From positions 1 through 40,390 of the forward strand of contig JALHPN010000002.1 of the NCBI GenBank assembly GCA_022842465.1: a stretch of 40,390 nucleotides of DNA, written 5' to 3'. The stretch comes from Polyangiaceae bacterium. GTDB lineage: Bacteria > Myxococcota_A > Polyangia > Polyangiales > Polyangiaceae. Positions 24,587 to 32,892 of the stretch are shown in pieces (the first letter of the stretch is position 1; every line of letters starts with the position of its first letter). Below the pieces are notes generated by a model, which was not told the origin of the DNA, made no database searches, and saw only the letters and a program-made list of their open reading frames with translations. Position numbers and translations under genes: made by a program.

Positions 24587-25291
24587 ATGTTGCCGCGCGT
24601 CCTCGAGCCCGAGGTCATGGATACCGAGGAGGAGGCGGGCGACTACGACGCGATGGACCACGACGCGGTGAACGCGCGGTTCTGCGCCGACCTCGAGGGG
24701 GCAGCCCGCTCGGTCGGGCTCGAGCTCGGCGGCGCGCGGCTCCTCGACGTCGGCACGGGGACGGCGCTCATCCCCGTCGCCCTCGCCGAGCGCGCCCCCG
24801 GGATGCAGGTCGTCGGCCTCGACATGGCGGAGCACATGCTCGCGCTCGCCGCGCGGAACGTGGAACGCGCGGGCCTCGGCGCGTCGATCCAGGTGACCCG
24901 CGCCGACGCGAAGGCGCTTCCTTTCCCCGATGGCGCCTTCTCGTTCGTCGTCGCGAACTCCCTCGTGCACCACAGCCCGGAGCCGGGGCGGGTGCTCGCC
25001 GAGATGTGGCGGACGACGGCGCGAGGGGGGCTCCTGTTCGTCCGCGATCTGCAGCGCCCCGGCACCGTCGCCGAGATCGACGGCCTCGTCACGAGCTATG
25101 CGGGCCCCATGCCGGCCGACGAGCCCGGCCGCGCGCGCCACGCCCGGCAGACCACGCTCCTCCGGGCTTCGCTCTTCGCCGCCTTGACGCTCGACGAGGT
25201 CGCGTCGCTCGTCGCCCCGCTCGGCATTCCTCGCGAGGCGGTGACCTCGACGAGCGACCGACACTGGACGCTTTCGGCGAGAAAGCCGTGA
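24587..25291 (+). CDS. Class I SAM-dependent methyltransferase
   Basis: The 234-residue protein carries motif I LLDVGTGTALIPVALAE, the acidic loop VVGLDMAEHML after strand 2, motif II-like ADAKALPFPDGAFSFVVAN and HHSPEPGRVLAEMWRTTARGG, as in UbiE/Methyltransf_11 enzymes. The substrate cannot be read. ATG 24587 was chosen; a second ATG at 24617 is possible. A -10-like TAGACT lies at 24571-24576, so the transcript leader would be only a few bases, but I see no matching -35. The gene overlaps the next start by four bases (GTGA), forming a unit with the SPOA protein and a lipoprotein. Confidence 0.85.
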   Translation: MLPRVLEPEVMDTEEEAGDYDAMDHDAVNARFCADLEGAARSVGLELGGARLLDVGTGTALIPVALAERAPGMQVVGLDMAEHMLALAARNVERAGLGASIQVTRADAKALPFPDGAFSFVVANSLVHHSPEPGRVLAEMWRTTARGGLLFVRDLQRPGTVAEIDGLVTSYAGPMPADEPGRARHARQTTLLRASLFAALTLDEVASLVAPLGIPREAVTSTSDRHWTLSARKP

Positions 25292-26433
25292 GCGCGAGGC
25301 TCGAGCCGTTCCCGTGGTCGTCTCTCCCGGCCACCACGCGCGTCGAGGCCGATGCCGGGAGGCGCCTCTGCCGAGCAGCGGGTGCGGTGCGGACGGCCGC
25401 GATCGGCGCCGCGCTCTCCGAGCTCGTGAAGGAGGACGTGATCGTCTCGGTGAGCCGGACGACGACGGCCGAGCCGCCGCGGGGCGCGGACGACTTCGCG
25501 GGCATCACCCTCGGGTTCGCGGGAGAGCGCGCTCACGCGGCCCGCGTGGTCGTCGAGATCGAGGCCGCGCTCGCGACGGTCCTCGTCGCGAAGGCGCTGG
25601 AGCGGAGCGCTCCTCGTGTGACGGACGCCTCGCGTCCGCTCGCGCCGCCGGTCTTCGGCGCCGTGGCCGCGGTCGCCGTCGCCGCCCTCCGGCGGGCGCA
25701 CGGCGGACACGCGATCCGCGTGCTCGCCGCGGGGCCTGGGCACGCGCTCGCACGTGATCTCCTCGCGCAGGCGCCGGCGGCCACCATGGCGTGGCTCACG
25801 GTGCAGGTGGGCAGGGACGCGTTCTCGGCGAAGATCACGGTGCCGGACGCGATCGTGGCGGCTGTGCCGCCGCGCGCCTTCGACGACGCCGCGCTCGCCG
25901 CGCTGGGGGACCTCAGGCTCGGCCTTCCCGTGGTCGTCGCGAGGACGACGATGGATCGCGCCGCGATCGCAGGCCTCGCTCCTGGGGATGTCGTCCTCCT
26001 GGACGGCGCGCACGTCACGGTGGACGCAGGAGGGAGGATCGCGGGGTCCGCCGCGCTCGTCGCCCCGCGGGCGGAGCGCGGGATCGGATGCGACCTCGCC
26101 GACGGCGACCGCCTCGTGGTACGAGGGGACCTCGAGGCCTTCGGCTGGGCGGCCTCGGAGGACACGAGCATGAGCGAGACGACGAATCCCACCGTCACGT
26201 CCGCGGCCCTCGAGGACGCTCCGGTCGTCGTCCGCGTCGAAGTCGGCACCGTGGAGATGACCGCGGGCGCGTGGAGCGAGCTCTGTCCCGGCGACGTGGT
26301 GAGCCTCGGCCGGCGCCTCGGCGATCCGGCCGTGCTGCGCGTCGCGGGCGCCCCGGTCGCGCGCGGCGAGCTCGTCCAGATCGACGGCGAGATCGGGGTG
26401 CGAATCCTCGCGAAGACGGGAGAACGGACATGA
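25288..26433 (+). CDS. SctQ/FliN-like SPOA-domain protein (type III secretion C-ring type)
   Basis: The 381-residue product has the layout of SctQ (YscQ/SpaO), the cytoplasmic sorting-platform subunit of type III secretion, related to flagellar FliM/FliN. A first SPOA-like domain lies at about 212-285 (LRLGLPVVVARTTMDR...LAPGDVVLLDG). A second, very clear one lies at about 308-376 (APVVVRVEVGTVEMTAG, LCPGDVVSLGRRLGDPAVLRVAGAPVARGELVQIDGEIGVRIL). A GTG start overlaps the upstream stop. Inside the gene, ATG 26170 (Met295) follows a strong Shine-Dalgarno sequence and would release the last 87 residues separately, as known for SctQ. No other secretion genes are in the window, so the partner system must lie elsewhere or be absent. 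Confidence 0.78.
   Translation: MSARLEPFPWSSLPATTRVEADAGRRLCRAAGAVRTAAIGAALSELVKEDVIVSVSRTTTAEPPRGADDFAGITLGFAGERAHAARVVVEIEAALATVLVAKALERSAPRVTDASRPLAPPVFGAVAAVAVAALRRAHGGHAIRVLAAGPGHALARDLLAQAPAATMAWLTVQVGRDAFSAKITVPDAIVAAVPPRAFDDAALAALGDLRLGLPVVVARTTMDRAAIAGLAPGDVVLLDGAHVTVDAGGRIAGSAALVAPRAERGIGCDLADGDRLVVRGDLEAFGWAASEDTSMSETTNPTVTSAALEDAPVVVRVEVGTVEMTAGAWSELCPGDVVSLGRRLGDPAVLRVAGAPVARGELVQIDGEIGVRILAKTGERT
26157..26172 (+). promoter_or_regulatory. Internal ribosome binding site and start within the SctQ-like gene
   Basis: GGAGGA at 26157-26162 sits seven bases before an in-frame ATG at 26170-26172, between the two SPOA domains. The product would be residues 295-381, one complete FliN-like SPOA domain. 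Internal initiation at this place is established for several SctQ homologues (SctQ-C). Confidence 0.6.
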
Positions 26434-26993
26434 GGAGCGGCCTTCGGATCGTCGTCGTCGTCGCGCTCGCGATCACGGCGTGTAGCAAGGAGGGCGCCGG
26501 GACGAGCGCGAACGCCGATGCCGGTGTCACGGGCGCGGCGACGCCCGCGAGCGACGGAGGCGCGACGGACGTCTCCGTCCTCCGGGACGGCGGCGCGAGC
26601 GCGCCGACGGCGACGGGCGGGACGTTCAAGGGCAGCTACACGGCGAAGCCGGCGACGCTCTACATCCCGGCCGACAACAAGGACTACGCCTCCGTGAAGC
26701 AGGCGAAGAGCGACGACACGAAGCTCGTCGGCGACGGGACACTGTCCCTCGAGATCACGGCAGACCGCGTGACCGGGACGATCGACTCCGGCCCCGCCGC
26801 GCCCGGCGTCATCGACGCGACCCTCGCCGGCGACGAGGTGCGCGGCACCGTCCGGCGGAAGAGCCCGGAGGATCAGGGGCTCACCGGCGTCATCGTCGGG
26901 AAGCTCGAGGGCGGGAAGATCGCGGGAACGCTCACCCTCGCCGAGGGGAACGCGGCGATCCTCCGCGACGCGACCTTCACGGCGAGCAAGTAG
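26430..26993 (+). CDS. Small lipoprotein of unknown function
   Basis: The 187-residue product begins with a lipoprotein signal (LRIVVVVALAITAC, Cys18) followed by a Gly/Ala/Thr/Ser-rich linker with several Asp residues. The mature domain (about 68-187) looks beta-rich: GTFKGSYTAKPATLYIPADN, GDGTLSLEITADRVTGTIDSG and a related GDEVRGTVRRKS, GGKIAGTLTLAEG pattern. The alternating short strands suggest a beta-barrel or sandwich domain; no named family is recognised. The ATG overlaps the SctQ-like stop by four bases, so it belongs to the same transcript, but a link to secretion is not shown by its sequence. Confidence 0.75.
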   Translation: MRSGLRIVVVVALAITACSKEGAGTSANADAGVTGAATPASDGGATDVSVLRDGGASAPTATGGTFKGSYTAKPATLYIPADNKDYASVKQAKSDDTKLVGDGTLSLEITADRVTGTIDSGPAAPGVIDATLAGDEVRGTVRRKSPEDQGLTGVIVGKLEGGKIAGTLTLAEGNAAILRDATFTASK

Positions 26994-27005
26994 ACGAAGA
27001 GCGCG

Positions 27006-28121
27006 GTGTTCGGACCGACGGGCTACATCGCCTGGGCAGAGCGCCTCTTCGGCAAGGTCGAGCTCGACCTCGCGACGAGCGGGATCCCCGTCGTGAACGG
27101 GGACGCGCTCGCGCCCATCGCGGAGGCCGGCGCGCGCCGCGCGGGCGACGGAGCCTGCTACGCCGAGCTCCGCGCGAGGATCGCCGTCTACAACGGGGTC
27201 CCCGCCACCGAGGTCGTCCCGGCTCTCGGCACCACGCACGGGATCTTCCTCGCGTACGCGGCGCTGCTGTCGCCGGGCGACGAGCTCCTCGTCGAGCACC
27301 CCGGCTACGAGCCCCTCACCCGGATCGCCGAGGGCCTCGGCGTCCACGTCCGCACCTTCCCGCGCGAGCCGGCGCGGGGGTTTGGGATCGACCCGGACGT
27401 CGTGGCCGGCGCGATGACGCCGCGGACGCGCGCGGTCGTCGTCACGAACCTCCAGAACCCGACGGGCGTCAGGACGGACGACGACACGATCCGCGCGCTG
27501 GCGCGGGTCGCGGGCGCGCGAGGGGCCCACGTGATCGTCGACGAGGTCTACGCGCCGTTCGACGCCCTCGCGGAGGACGGCGTCTTCCACGGCAGCGCGC
27601 GGAACCTGGCGCCGAACGTCGTCGCGGTCGGCAGCCTGACGAAGGCCTACGGGCTCGGCCCGATGCGCATCGGCTGGCTCCTCGCCCCGGAGCCGGTCGC
27701 CGCCCGCGGCCGCGACGCCGTCGTCTCGGTCGCGGGGCACCTCCCGCTCGTCCACGCCTCGTTCGGCGTCGCCGCCTTCGATCACCTCCCTGCCTTGTCG
27801 GCGCGCGCGACGTCGCTCTTCGTGGGCAAGCGGGCGATCGCCGAGGACTGGGCGAACGCCCTCGGCCTCCGCTGGAGCGCGCCGAGCGAGGGCCTCTACG
27901 GCCTCGTCACGGTCCCCGGCGCAGGCGGCAAGGACCTCCTCTCCGAGATCGAGGCGCATGCCGTCGAGACCGGCGTGCTCGTCTCCGCCGGCACGTTCTT
28001 CGGTGTGCCGGAGGGCTTCCGCCTCTCGTGGGCCTCGTGCGACGAGGGACGCTTCCGCGAAGGCCTCTCGCGCCTCGCGCGCCTCCCGTCGATCAGCGCC
28101 TCCGCATCACCACCACGGTGA
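27006..28121 (+). CDS. Class I/II PLP-dependent aminotransferase
   Basis: The 371-residue protein shows fold-type I aminotransferase landmarks: LGTTHGIFLAYAALLSPGDELLVEHPGY, NLQNPTG (Asn151), VIVDEVY (Asp179, Tyr182), the PLP lysine Lys213 in GSLTKAYGLGPMRIGW, and the substrate-carboxylate Arg in FRLSWA near the C-terminus. It transfers an amino group between an amino acid and a keto acid; the substrate is unknown. The proposed start is a GTG at 27006, 12 bases after the lipoprotein stop. The N-terminus is shorter than in many relatives but begins at a sensible position. It overlaps the convergent EamA gene by 29 bases. Confidence 0.9.
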   Translation: MFGPTGYIAWAERLFGKVELDLATSGIPVVNGDALAPIAEAGARRAGDGACYAELRARIAVYNGVPATEVVPALGTTHGIFLAYAALLSPGDELLVEHPGYEPLTRIAEGLGVHVRTFPREPARGFGIDPDVVAGAMTPRTRAVVVTNLQNPTGVRTDDDTIRALARVAGARGAHVIVDEVYAPFDALAEDGVFHGSARNLAPNVVAVGSLTKAYGLGPMRIGWLLAPEPVAARGRDAVVSVAGHLPLVHASFGVAAFDHLPALSARATSLFVGKRAIAEDWANALGLRWSAPSEGLYGLVTVPGAGGKDLLSEIEAHAVETGVLVSAGTFFGVPEGFRLSWASCDEGRFREGLSRLARLPSISASASPPR

Positions 28122-29010
28122 GCCCGGAGAGAATGAAGAGCGCGGCGACTCCCGCCCGGGGCGAGACGCCCTCCCCGAGCAAGAGGTGCGCGAGCACTCC
28201 CGCGATCAGCGGCTGGAGATAGATGTAGATCGTCACGAGCGTCGCGCTCGAGCGCCCGAGCGCCCAGGCGTTGAGCGAATAGGCGAGGATCGTCGGGACG
28301 AGCACGATGTAGCCGACGAGGAGCGCGCCCCGCATGGAGAGCTCGGGCACCTGCGCGAGCATCGGCCCGACACCCAGCGGGGCGAACAGGATCGCGCCGT
28401 ACGTGAAGATCCACGCGACCACGCGGACGGCGCCCAATCGCAGGACGATGTCGCGGGAGAGGACGACGTACGCCGCGTAGCTCAAGCTGTTGAGCGAGAC
28501 GAGGACGGCGCCCTTGTCGATCGCCCCGCGCCCGGAGAGCCAGAGCACGCCGGAGAGGGCGAGCGCGATCCCGAGCGCCGTGCGCCACGCGAACGACTCC
28601 TTCCGGAACGCGATCGAGAGGCCCGCCGTGAAGACGGGGATCGTCGCGCCGAGGAGAGACACCGCGAAGGGCGAAGTCCAGCGGAGGCCCACGAGGAACA
28701 ACGTCTGGTTGAGCGCTATTCCCACGATCGACAGACCCGCGAGCACGAGGTGGTCCTTCCGCGTGAGCCCCCCGCTCCCCCGCCGGGCCGCCGCCCCCGG
28801 ATCACGGGCCTCGGGCCCCCGCCGGAGCGCGAGCAGGACCTGGAAGAAGACCGCGCCGCCGAGCATCCGCATCATCGCGAGCGCCTCGGGAATCACCGAT
28901 TCTCCGCCCGCATCGCGTGCGCTCATCGCGATCTTCGCGAGGACGGCCTGCGACGCGAACGCGAATTGCACGACGAGGAGCGCCGCGTGTGTGGCCCCTG
29001 CGGTAGGCAT
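28093..29010 (-). CDS. EamA/DMT-family transporter
   Basis: The 305-residue protein has about ten hydrophobic helices in two repeated halves, as in EamA (DUF6) drug/metabolite transporters. Examples are LLVVQFAFASQAVLAKIAM for the first helix, SIVGIALNQTLFLVGLRWTSPFAVSLLGATIPVFTAGLS in the first half and the YIYLQPLIAGVLAHLLLGEGVS block in the second, followed by a final helix ending RRR. The substrate is unknown. The start at 29010 gives a compact first helix; an in-frame ATG at 29061 would add 17 Thr/Ser-rich residues. It converges with the aminotransferase (29-bp overlap) and diverges from the CcmF-CcmH gene. Confidence 0.85.
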   Translation of the reverse strand: MPTAGATHAALLVVQFAFASQAVLAKIAMSARDAGGESVIPEALAMMRMLGGAVFFQVLLALRRGPEARDPGAAARRGSGGLTRKDHLVLAGLSIVGIALNQTLFLVGLRWTSPFAVSLLGATIPVFTAGLSIAFRKESFAWRTALGIALALSGVLWLSGRGAIDKGAVLVSLNSLSYAAYVVLSRDIVLRLGAVRVVAWIFTYGAILFAPLGVGPMLAQVPELSMRGALLVGYIVLVPTILAYSLNAWALGRSSATLVTIYIYLQPLIAGVLAHLLLGEGVSPRAGVAALFILSGLTVVVMRRR

Positions 29011-29102
29011 CGGGCTAGACTTCGGCGCCCTCGTGGTCGCCGAGGTCGTCGTGGGACTCATCGACCGTCGCCTCCTCGGACCCTAGGAACCGGTGCCTCA
29101 AA

Positions 29103-32100
29103 ATGTGGAACACGTTCCCGCTCTTCGGTAGCACCCTGCTCCTCGCGATCATGGTCGTGGCGAGCTACACGTTCGCCGTGTCGCTGTCCGCGGGGGCGAG
29201 CGGGCGCATGAAGACGCTCCTCGCCGCGCGCCTCGGGGCCTACGGCACCGTGGCGCTCATCGCCGTCGCGGTCCTCTCGCTGGCCTACGCCTTCGTGAGC
29301 CACGACTTCCGGCTCCGCTACGTCGCGCACTACTCGGACCGCAGCATGCCGACCTGGTACCTGCTGACGGCGCTCTGGGGAGGGCAGGACGGCTCGCTGC
29401 TCTGGTGGCTGTTCCTGCTGAGCTTGTACATCGGCGCCTGCGTCTGGATGCTGGGCAGAAAGCACCTGGAGCTCCAGCCGTACGTGCTCGCGACGCTGAT
29501 GGGGATCGTCATCTTCTTCTGCGTGCTGATGGCCTTCTCGGCCAACCCGTTCGCGACGGGGATCGCGGGGGCGCGACCGGACGGCGAGGGCCTGAACCCG
29601 CTCCTCCAGAACTTCTACATGATCATCCACCCGCCGAGCCTCTACACGGGCTTCGTCGGGTGCTCGATCCCGTTCGCCTTCGGTGTGGCCGCGCTCGTGA
29701 CGGGGCGACTCGACGCGGAGTGGTTCCAGGCCTGCCGCAAGTTCTCGCTCTTCGCGCTGCTCTTCCTCGCGATCGGCAACGCGCTCGGGATGCTCTGGGC
29801 CTACGAGGAGCTCGGCTGGGGCGGCTACTGGGCGTGGGATCCGGTCGAGAACGCGGCCTTCATGCCGATGCTCTCGCTCGCGGCGTTCGTGCACTCCGTC
29901 ATGATCCAGGAGCGGCGCGGGATGCTCAAGGTGTGGAACGTCTTCCTCATCTGCCTGACGTTCTTCATGACGATCTTCGGGACCTTCCTGACGCGCTCGG
30001 GGTCGATCGCGAGCGTGCACTCGTTCGCGCAGTCGTCGATCGGCGAGTACTTCGTCTGGTTCCTCGCGCTCATCGCGGCCTTCTGCGCGACGCTCATCAT
30101 GTACCGCTGGCCGGAGCTCCGGAACCTCGCGCCCGAGGCGCGGGAGAAGGCCGATCTCGGTCGGGCGAAGTCGCTCGCCGCCGGCGCCCTCACGCTCGTG
30201 GCGGCGATCGGCGCAGGCAGCCTCGCCACGGTCGTGATCGGCGTCACCGTTCCGGTCGCCACGACGGGGAGCACCGTCTGGTACCGGATGCCGGGAGTGG
30301 TTGCCTTCGTGCTCGCGGTCTCCGTCCTCCGCGCGCCGTTCCGCCGCTTCGTTTCGACGCCGACGAACATGCTCCGAGCGGCGGCGATGTCGAGCGGCTG
30401 GCTCGTCATCTACGCGACGGGACCGGGGCTATGGGCGCTCTCGGGCAAGAGCGTCGAGAACCCCACCGCGCGAGTCGCCATCTTCGCGATCACGGTCGGC
30501 GTCGCGGTCTACGTCGCCACGGAGCTCGTCTTCCGCCGCGTGACCGCGGGCCTCAAGATGAAGGTCTCCCGCCCGGCGATGGAGTCGATCTTCTCGCGCG
30601 AGTTCACCTTCCTGCTGAACAACTTCGGTCTCCTCGCGATCATGCTCTTCATCCTCGTCGCGACCACGTTCCCGATGGTCAGCGAGGCGCTCTGGAACGA
30701 GAAGGTCACGGTCGGTCCGCCCTACTACAACGTGTGGATGCAGCCGCTCGGGCTCTCCGTGTTCTTCCTGATGGGGATGGGCACGCTCTTCGGCTGGAAG
30801 AAGACGAGCCCCGACGCGCTCAAGAACGCGTTCGTCATCCCCGTGGGCGCCCTGTTCGCGACCGCGACGCTCCACTTCCTCCTCGGCAGCCGCATCGGCT
30901 TCCCGGCGGTCGTGTGGAGCGAGCCGATCTACGGCGGCCCGATGGGGAAGATCCTCGCGGCGTTCAACGCCTACACGCCGGTGATGGGCGTGTCGCTCGC
31001 CGTGTTCAACTTCGCGGTCATCGCGCAGGAGTTCACCTGGCTGTATCGTGCACGCTTCAAGACCGGAGCCGAGAAGACGCCGGCGATCCTCTGGTACGCA
31101 GGTCTCCTGCCGGGCTTCGTCTACTCGCTCGTGTCGTTGCCGCCGGCGAGCCGGAGGCGCTACGGCGGGTACCTCGTCCACCTCGGCATCGTGCTGATGT
31201 TCTTCGGGTTCTCCGGGAAGTCGTGGGACGTGAACCGCGAGGTCACGCTCGCCCCCGACGGCGTCGTCGAGGTCGATCGCTACGTCCTCGAGTACGTGAC
31301 GCCGCGGATGGAGGTCGACAACAACAAGCGCATGATCTTCGGCGACGTGCGCGTCTGGAAGCAGGGCGCGACGGTCACCAAGGTCACCGGCGACGACGGC
31401 AAGACGAAGAACAAGGTCACGGGCGAGCTCATCACCACGCTCTCGCCGGCGAAGTTCATCTACAAGAAGATGCCCGAGTCGCCGACGACGGAGGTCGCCA
31501 AGCGGGTCACGTTCCGCGACGACCTCTACCTCGTCGTCGGGAGCATCAACCCGCAGACGAAGACGGCGTCCTACCAGATCCACGTGAACTTCCTCGTGCT
31601 CTGGATCTGGATCGGCGCCTTCCTCGTCATCCCGTTCGGGAGCCTCGTCTGCATGTGGCCCGAGCTCGTCCCGGAGGAGTCGCGCGCCTGGCAGATCACG
31701 CGCGGCGTGGGCGCCGCCGCGGCGAGCACCACGCTCGCCATCGTGCTCGCGCTCTTGCCGTTGCCCGCCTTCGCGCAGGGGACGGCGAGCCAGCACTCGG
31801 GCAGCGTCGAGATCACGAACGCGAAGGAGAAGGGGCTCTTCCAGCAGCTCCGCTGCATGTGCGGGACGTGCCCGCGCGAGCTCCTGTCGACGTGCGCGTG
31901 CTCGACTGCGGATCAGACCCGCGAGCGGCTCCGGCTTCGCCTCGCCCGAGGCGAGTCCCCCGAGTCGATCATCGAGGACTACACCCACGAGCACGGCACC
32001 GAGTCGCTCGCGATCCCGCCGAACACCGGCGGGATGCGCGCGATCTACGCGGTGCCGCTCGTCGCGATCCTCGGCACGGGCCTCGGCCTCGCCAGCGTCC

Positions 32101-32237
32101 TCCGCAAGTGGCGCGCGAACTCGGACAAGGACGACGACGACAAGGCCAAGGCCAAGGCCGACGACGAGCCGGGCGACGCCAAGCGTGACGCCTACGACGA
32201 TCGCATCGACGCGGAGCTGAGGGATCTCGATGGGTGA
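29103..32237 (+). CDS. CcmF-CcmH fusion, cytochrome c heme lyase with thiol-handling domain
   Basis: The 1044-residue membrane protein starts with a full CcmF: many helices, the heme-binding WWD segment GWGGYWAWDPVENAAFMP (about 238-253), conserved histidines in MIIHPPSLYTG and FVHSVMIQER, and a periplasmic domain before a late helix (LVLWIWIGAFLVIPFGSLV). A further hydrophobic segment ending AFAQ (about 868-892) leads into a CcmH-like domain: LFQQLRCMCGTC, with Cys918, 920, 923, 931 and 933, then RLRLARGESPESIIEDYTHEHG and a final helix. CcmH reduces apocytochrome CxxCH thiols and CcmF attaches heme; these are usually separate proteins. The tail is Asp/Lys-rich. It leads an operon of three overlapping genes. 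Confidence 0.9.
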   Translation: MWNTFPLFGSTLLLAIMVVASYTFAVSLSAGASGRMKTLLAARLGAYGTVALIAVAVLSLAYAFVSHDFRLRYVAHYSDRSMPTWYLLTALWGGQDGSLLWWLFLLSLYIGACVWMLGRKHLELQPYVLATLMGIVIFFCVLMAFSANPFATGIAGARPDGEGLNPLLQNFYMIIHPPSLYTGFVGCSIPFAFGVAALVTGRLDAEWFQACRKFSLFALLFLAIGNALGMLWAYEELGWGGYWAWDPVENAAFMPMLSLAAFVHSVMIQERRGMLKVWNVFLICLTFFMTIFGTFLTRSGSIASVHSFAQSSIGEYFVWFLALIAAFCATLIMYRWPELRNLAPEAREKADLGRAKSLAAGALTLVAAIGAGSLATVVIGVTVPVATTGSTVWYRMPGVVAFVLAVSVLRAPFRRFVSTPTNMLRAAAMSSGWLVIYATGPGLWALSGKSVENPTARVAIFAITVGVAVYVATELVFRRVTAGLKMKVSRPAMESIFSREFTFLLNNFGLLAIMLFILVATTFPMVSEALWNEKVTVGPPYYNVWMQPLGLSVFFLMGMGTLFGWKKTSPDALKNAFVIPVGALFATATLHFLLGSRIGFPAVVWSEPIYGGPMGKILAAFNAYTPVMGVSLAVFNFAVIAQEFTWLYRARFKTGAEKTPAILWYAGLLPGFVYSLVSLPPASRRRYGGYLVHLGIVLMFFGFSGKSWDVNREVTLAPDGVVEVDRYVLEYVTPRMEVDNNKRMIFGDVRVWKQGATVTKVTGDDGKTKNKVTGELITTLSPAKFIYKKMPESPTTEVAKRVTFRDDLYLVVGSINPQTKTASYQIHVNFLVLWIWIGAFLVIPFGSLVCMWPELVPEESRAWQITRGVGAAAASTTLAIVLALLPLPAFAQGTASQHSGSVEITNAKEKGLFQQLRCMCGTCPRELLSTCACSTADQTRERLRLRLARGESPESIIEDYTHEHGTESLAIPPNTGGMRAIYAVPLVAILGTGLGLASVLRKWRANSDKDDDDKAKAKADDEPGDAKRDAYDDRIDAELRDLDG

Positions 32238-32892
32238 CGTGGAGCGAGAGGTCGCCGCTTCTGCCGATGCGGCGGAGATCGCGGCGGAGTCGGAGCGGAA
32301 GCTCGCCCGGGCGTTCGGCTTCGGGCTCCCCCTGGTCACGCTCGCCGTCTTCCTCGGGACGTCGTTCGTCTACGGGCTGGCGCCGGGGATCCTCGTCCTC
32401 GTCGGGGGGACGATGCTCGGGGTCATCGCGATCTTCTGGGCCAGCCTGCGCGTTCTCTCGGGCGACGCGCCGATCGCGCCGGAGCTCGAGGCGCTCGACG
32501 CGGGCGCCCACGAGGTCGATCAGCTCGCCGTGAGGAAGCGCATGCTCCTCCGCGCGCTGAAGGACCTCGACAACGAGAAGGCGCTCGGGAAGCTCGACGC
32601 CGAAGATCACGAGGCGCTCGCATCCACGTACCGCGCCGAGCTGAAGGACGTGCTCCGGCAGATGGACGAGTCGCTCGCCCCGTTCCGGGCGAGAGCCGAA
32701 GCGCTCGCGGCGTCGTTCCTGACGAAGACGGACGTCGCGGAGCCGGCGGCGTCCCCCGTGACGAAGGAGCCTGCGAGGCAGCTCTGCGCGGGCTGCGCGA
32801 CGTCGAACGAGCCGGACGCGCAGTTCTGCAAGAAGTGCGGAAAGGGTCTCGCCGACGTGGCGACGGCCAGGGAGACGACGAATGAGGCGTGA
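32230..32892 (+). CDS. CcmI-like membrane protein with C-terminal zinc ribbon
   Basis: The 220-residue protein has two hydrophobic helices (about 31-50 and 53-75). A helical segment follows, RMLLRALKDLDNEKALGKLDAEDHEALASTYRAEL (104-138), of the type seen in proteins coded beside cytochrome c maturation genes (CcmI-like). The C-terminus is a zinc ribbon with Cys186/Cys189 and Cys200/Cys203 (CAGC...CKKC), which should face the cytoplasm. The ATG overlaps the CcmF-CcmH stop by eight bases. A supporting role in heme delivery or complex assembly is inferred from position and the helical motif. Confidence 0.75.
   Translation: MGDVEREVAASADAAEIAAESERKLARAFGFGLPLVTLAVFLGTSFVYGLAPGILVLVGGTMLGVIAIFWASLRVLSGDAPIAPELEALDAGAHEVDQLAVRKRMLLRALKDLDNEKALGKLDAEDHEALASTYRAELKDVLRQMDESLAPFRARAEALAASFLTKTDVAEPAASPVTKEPARQLCAGCATSNEPDAQFCKKCGKGLADVATARETTNEA

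Noticed and set aside
29016..29021. TAGACT before the CcmF-CcmH gene as a promoter -10.
   Set aside because: No -35-like hexamer occurs 16-18 bases upstream, and the distance to the ATG is over 80 bases. It was left uncalled.
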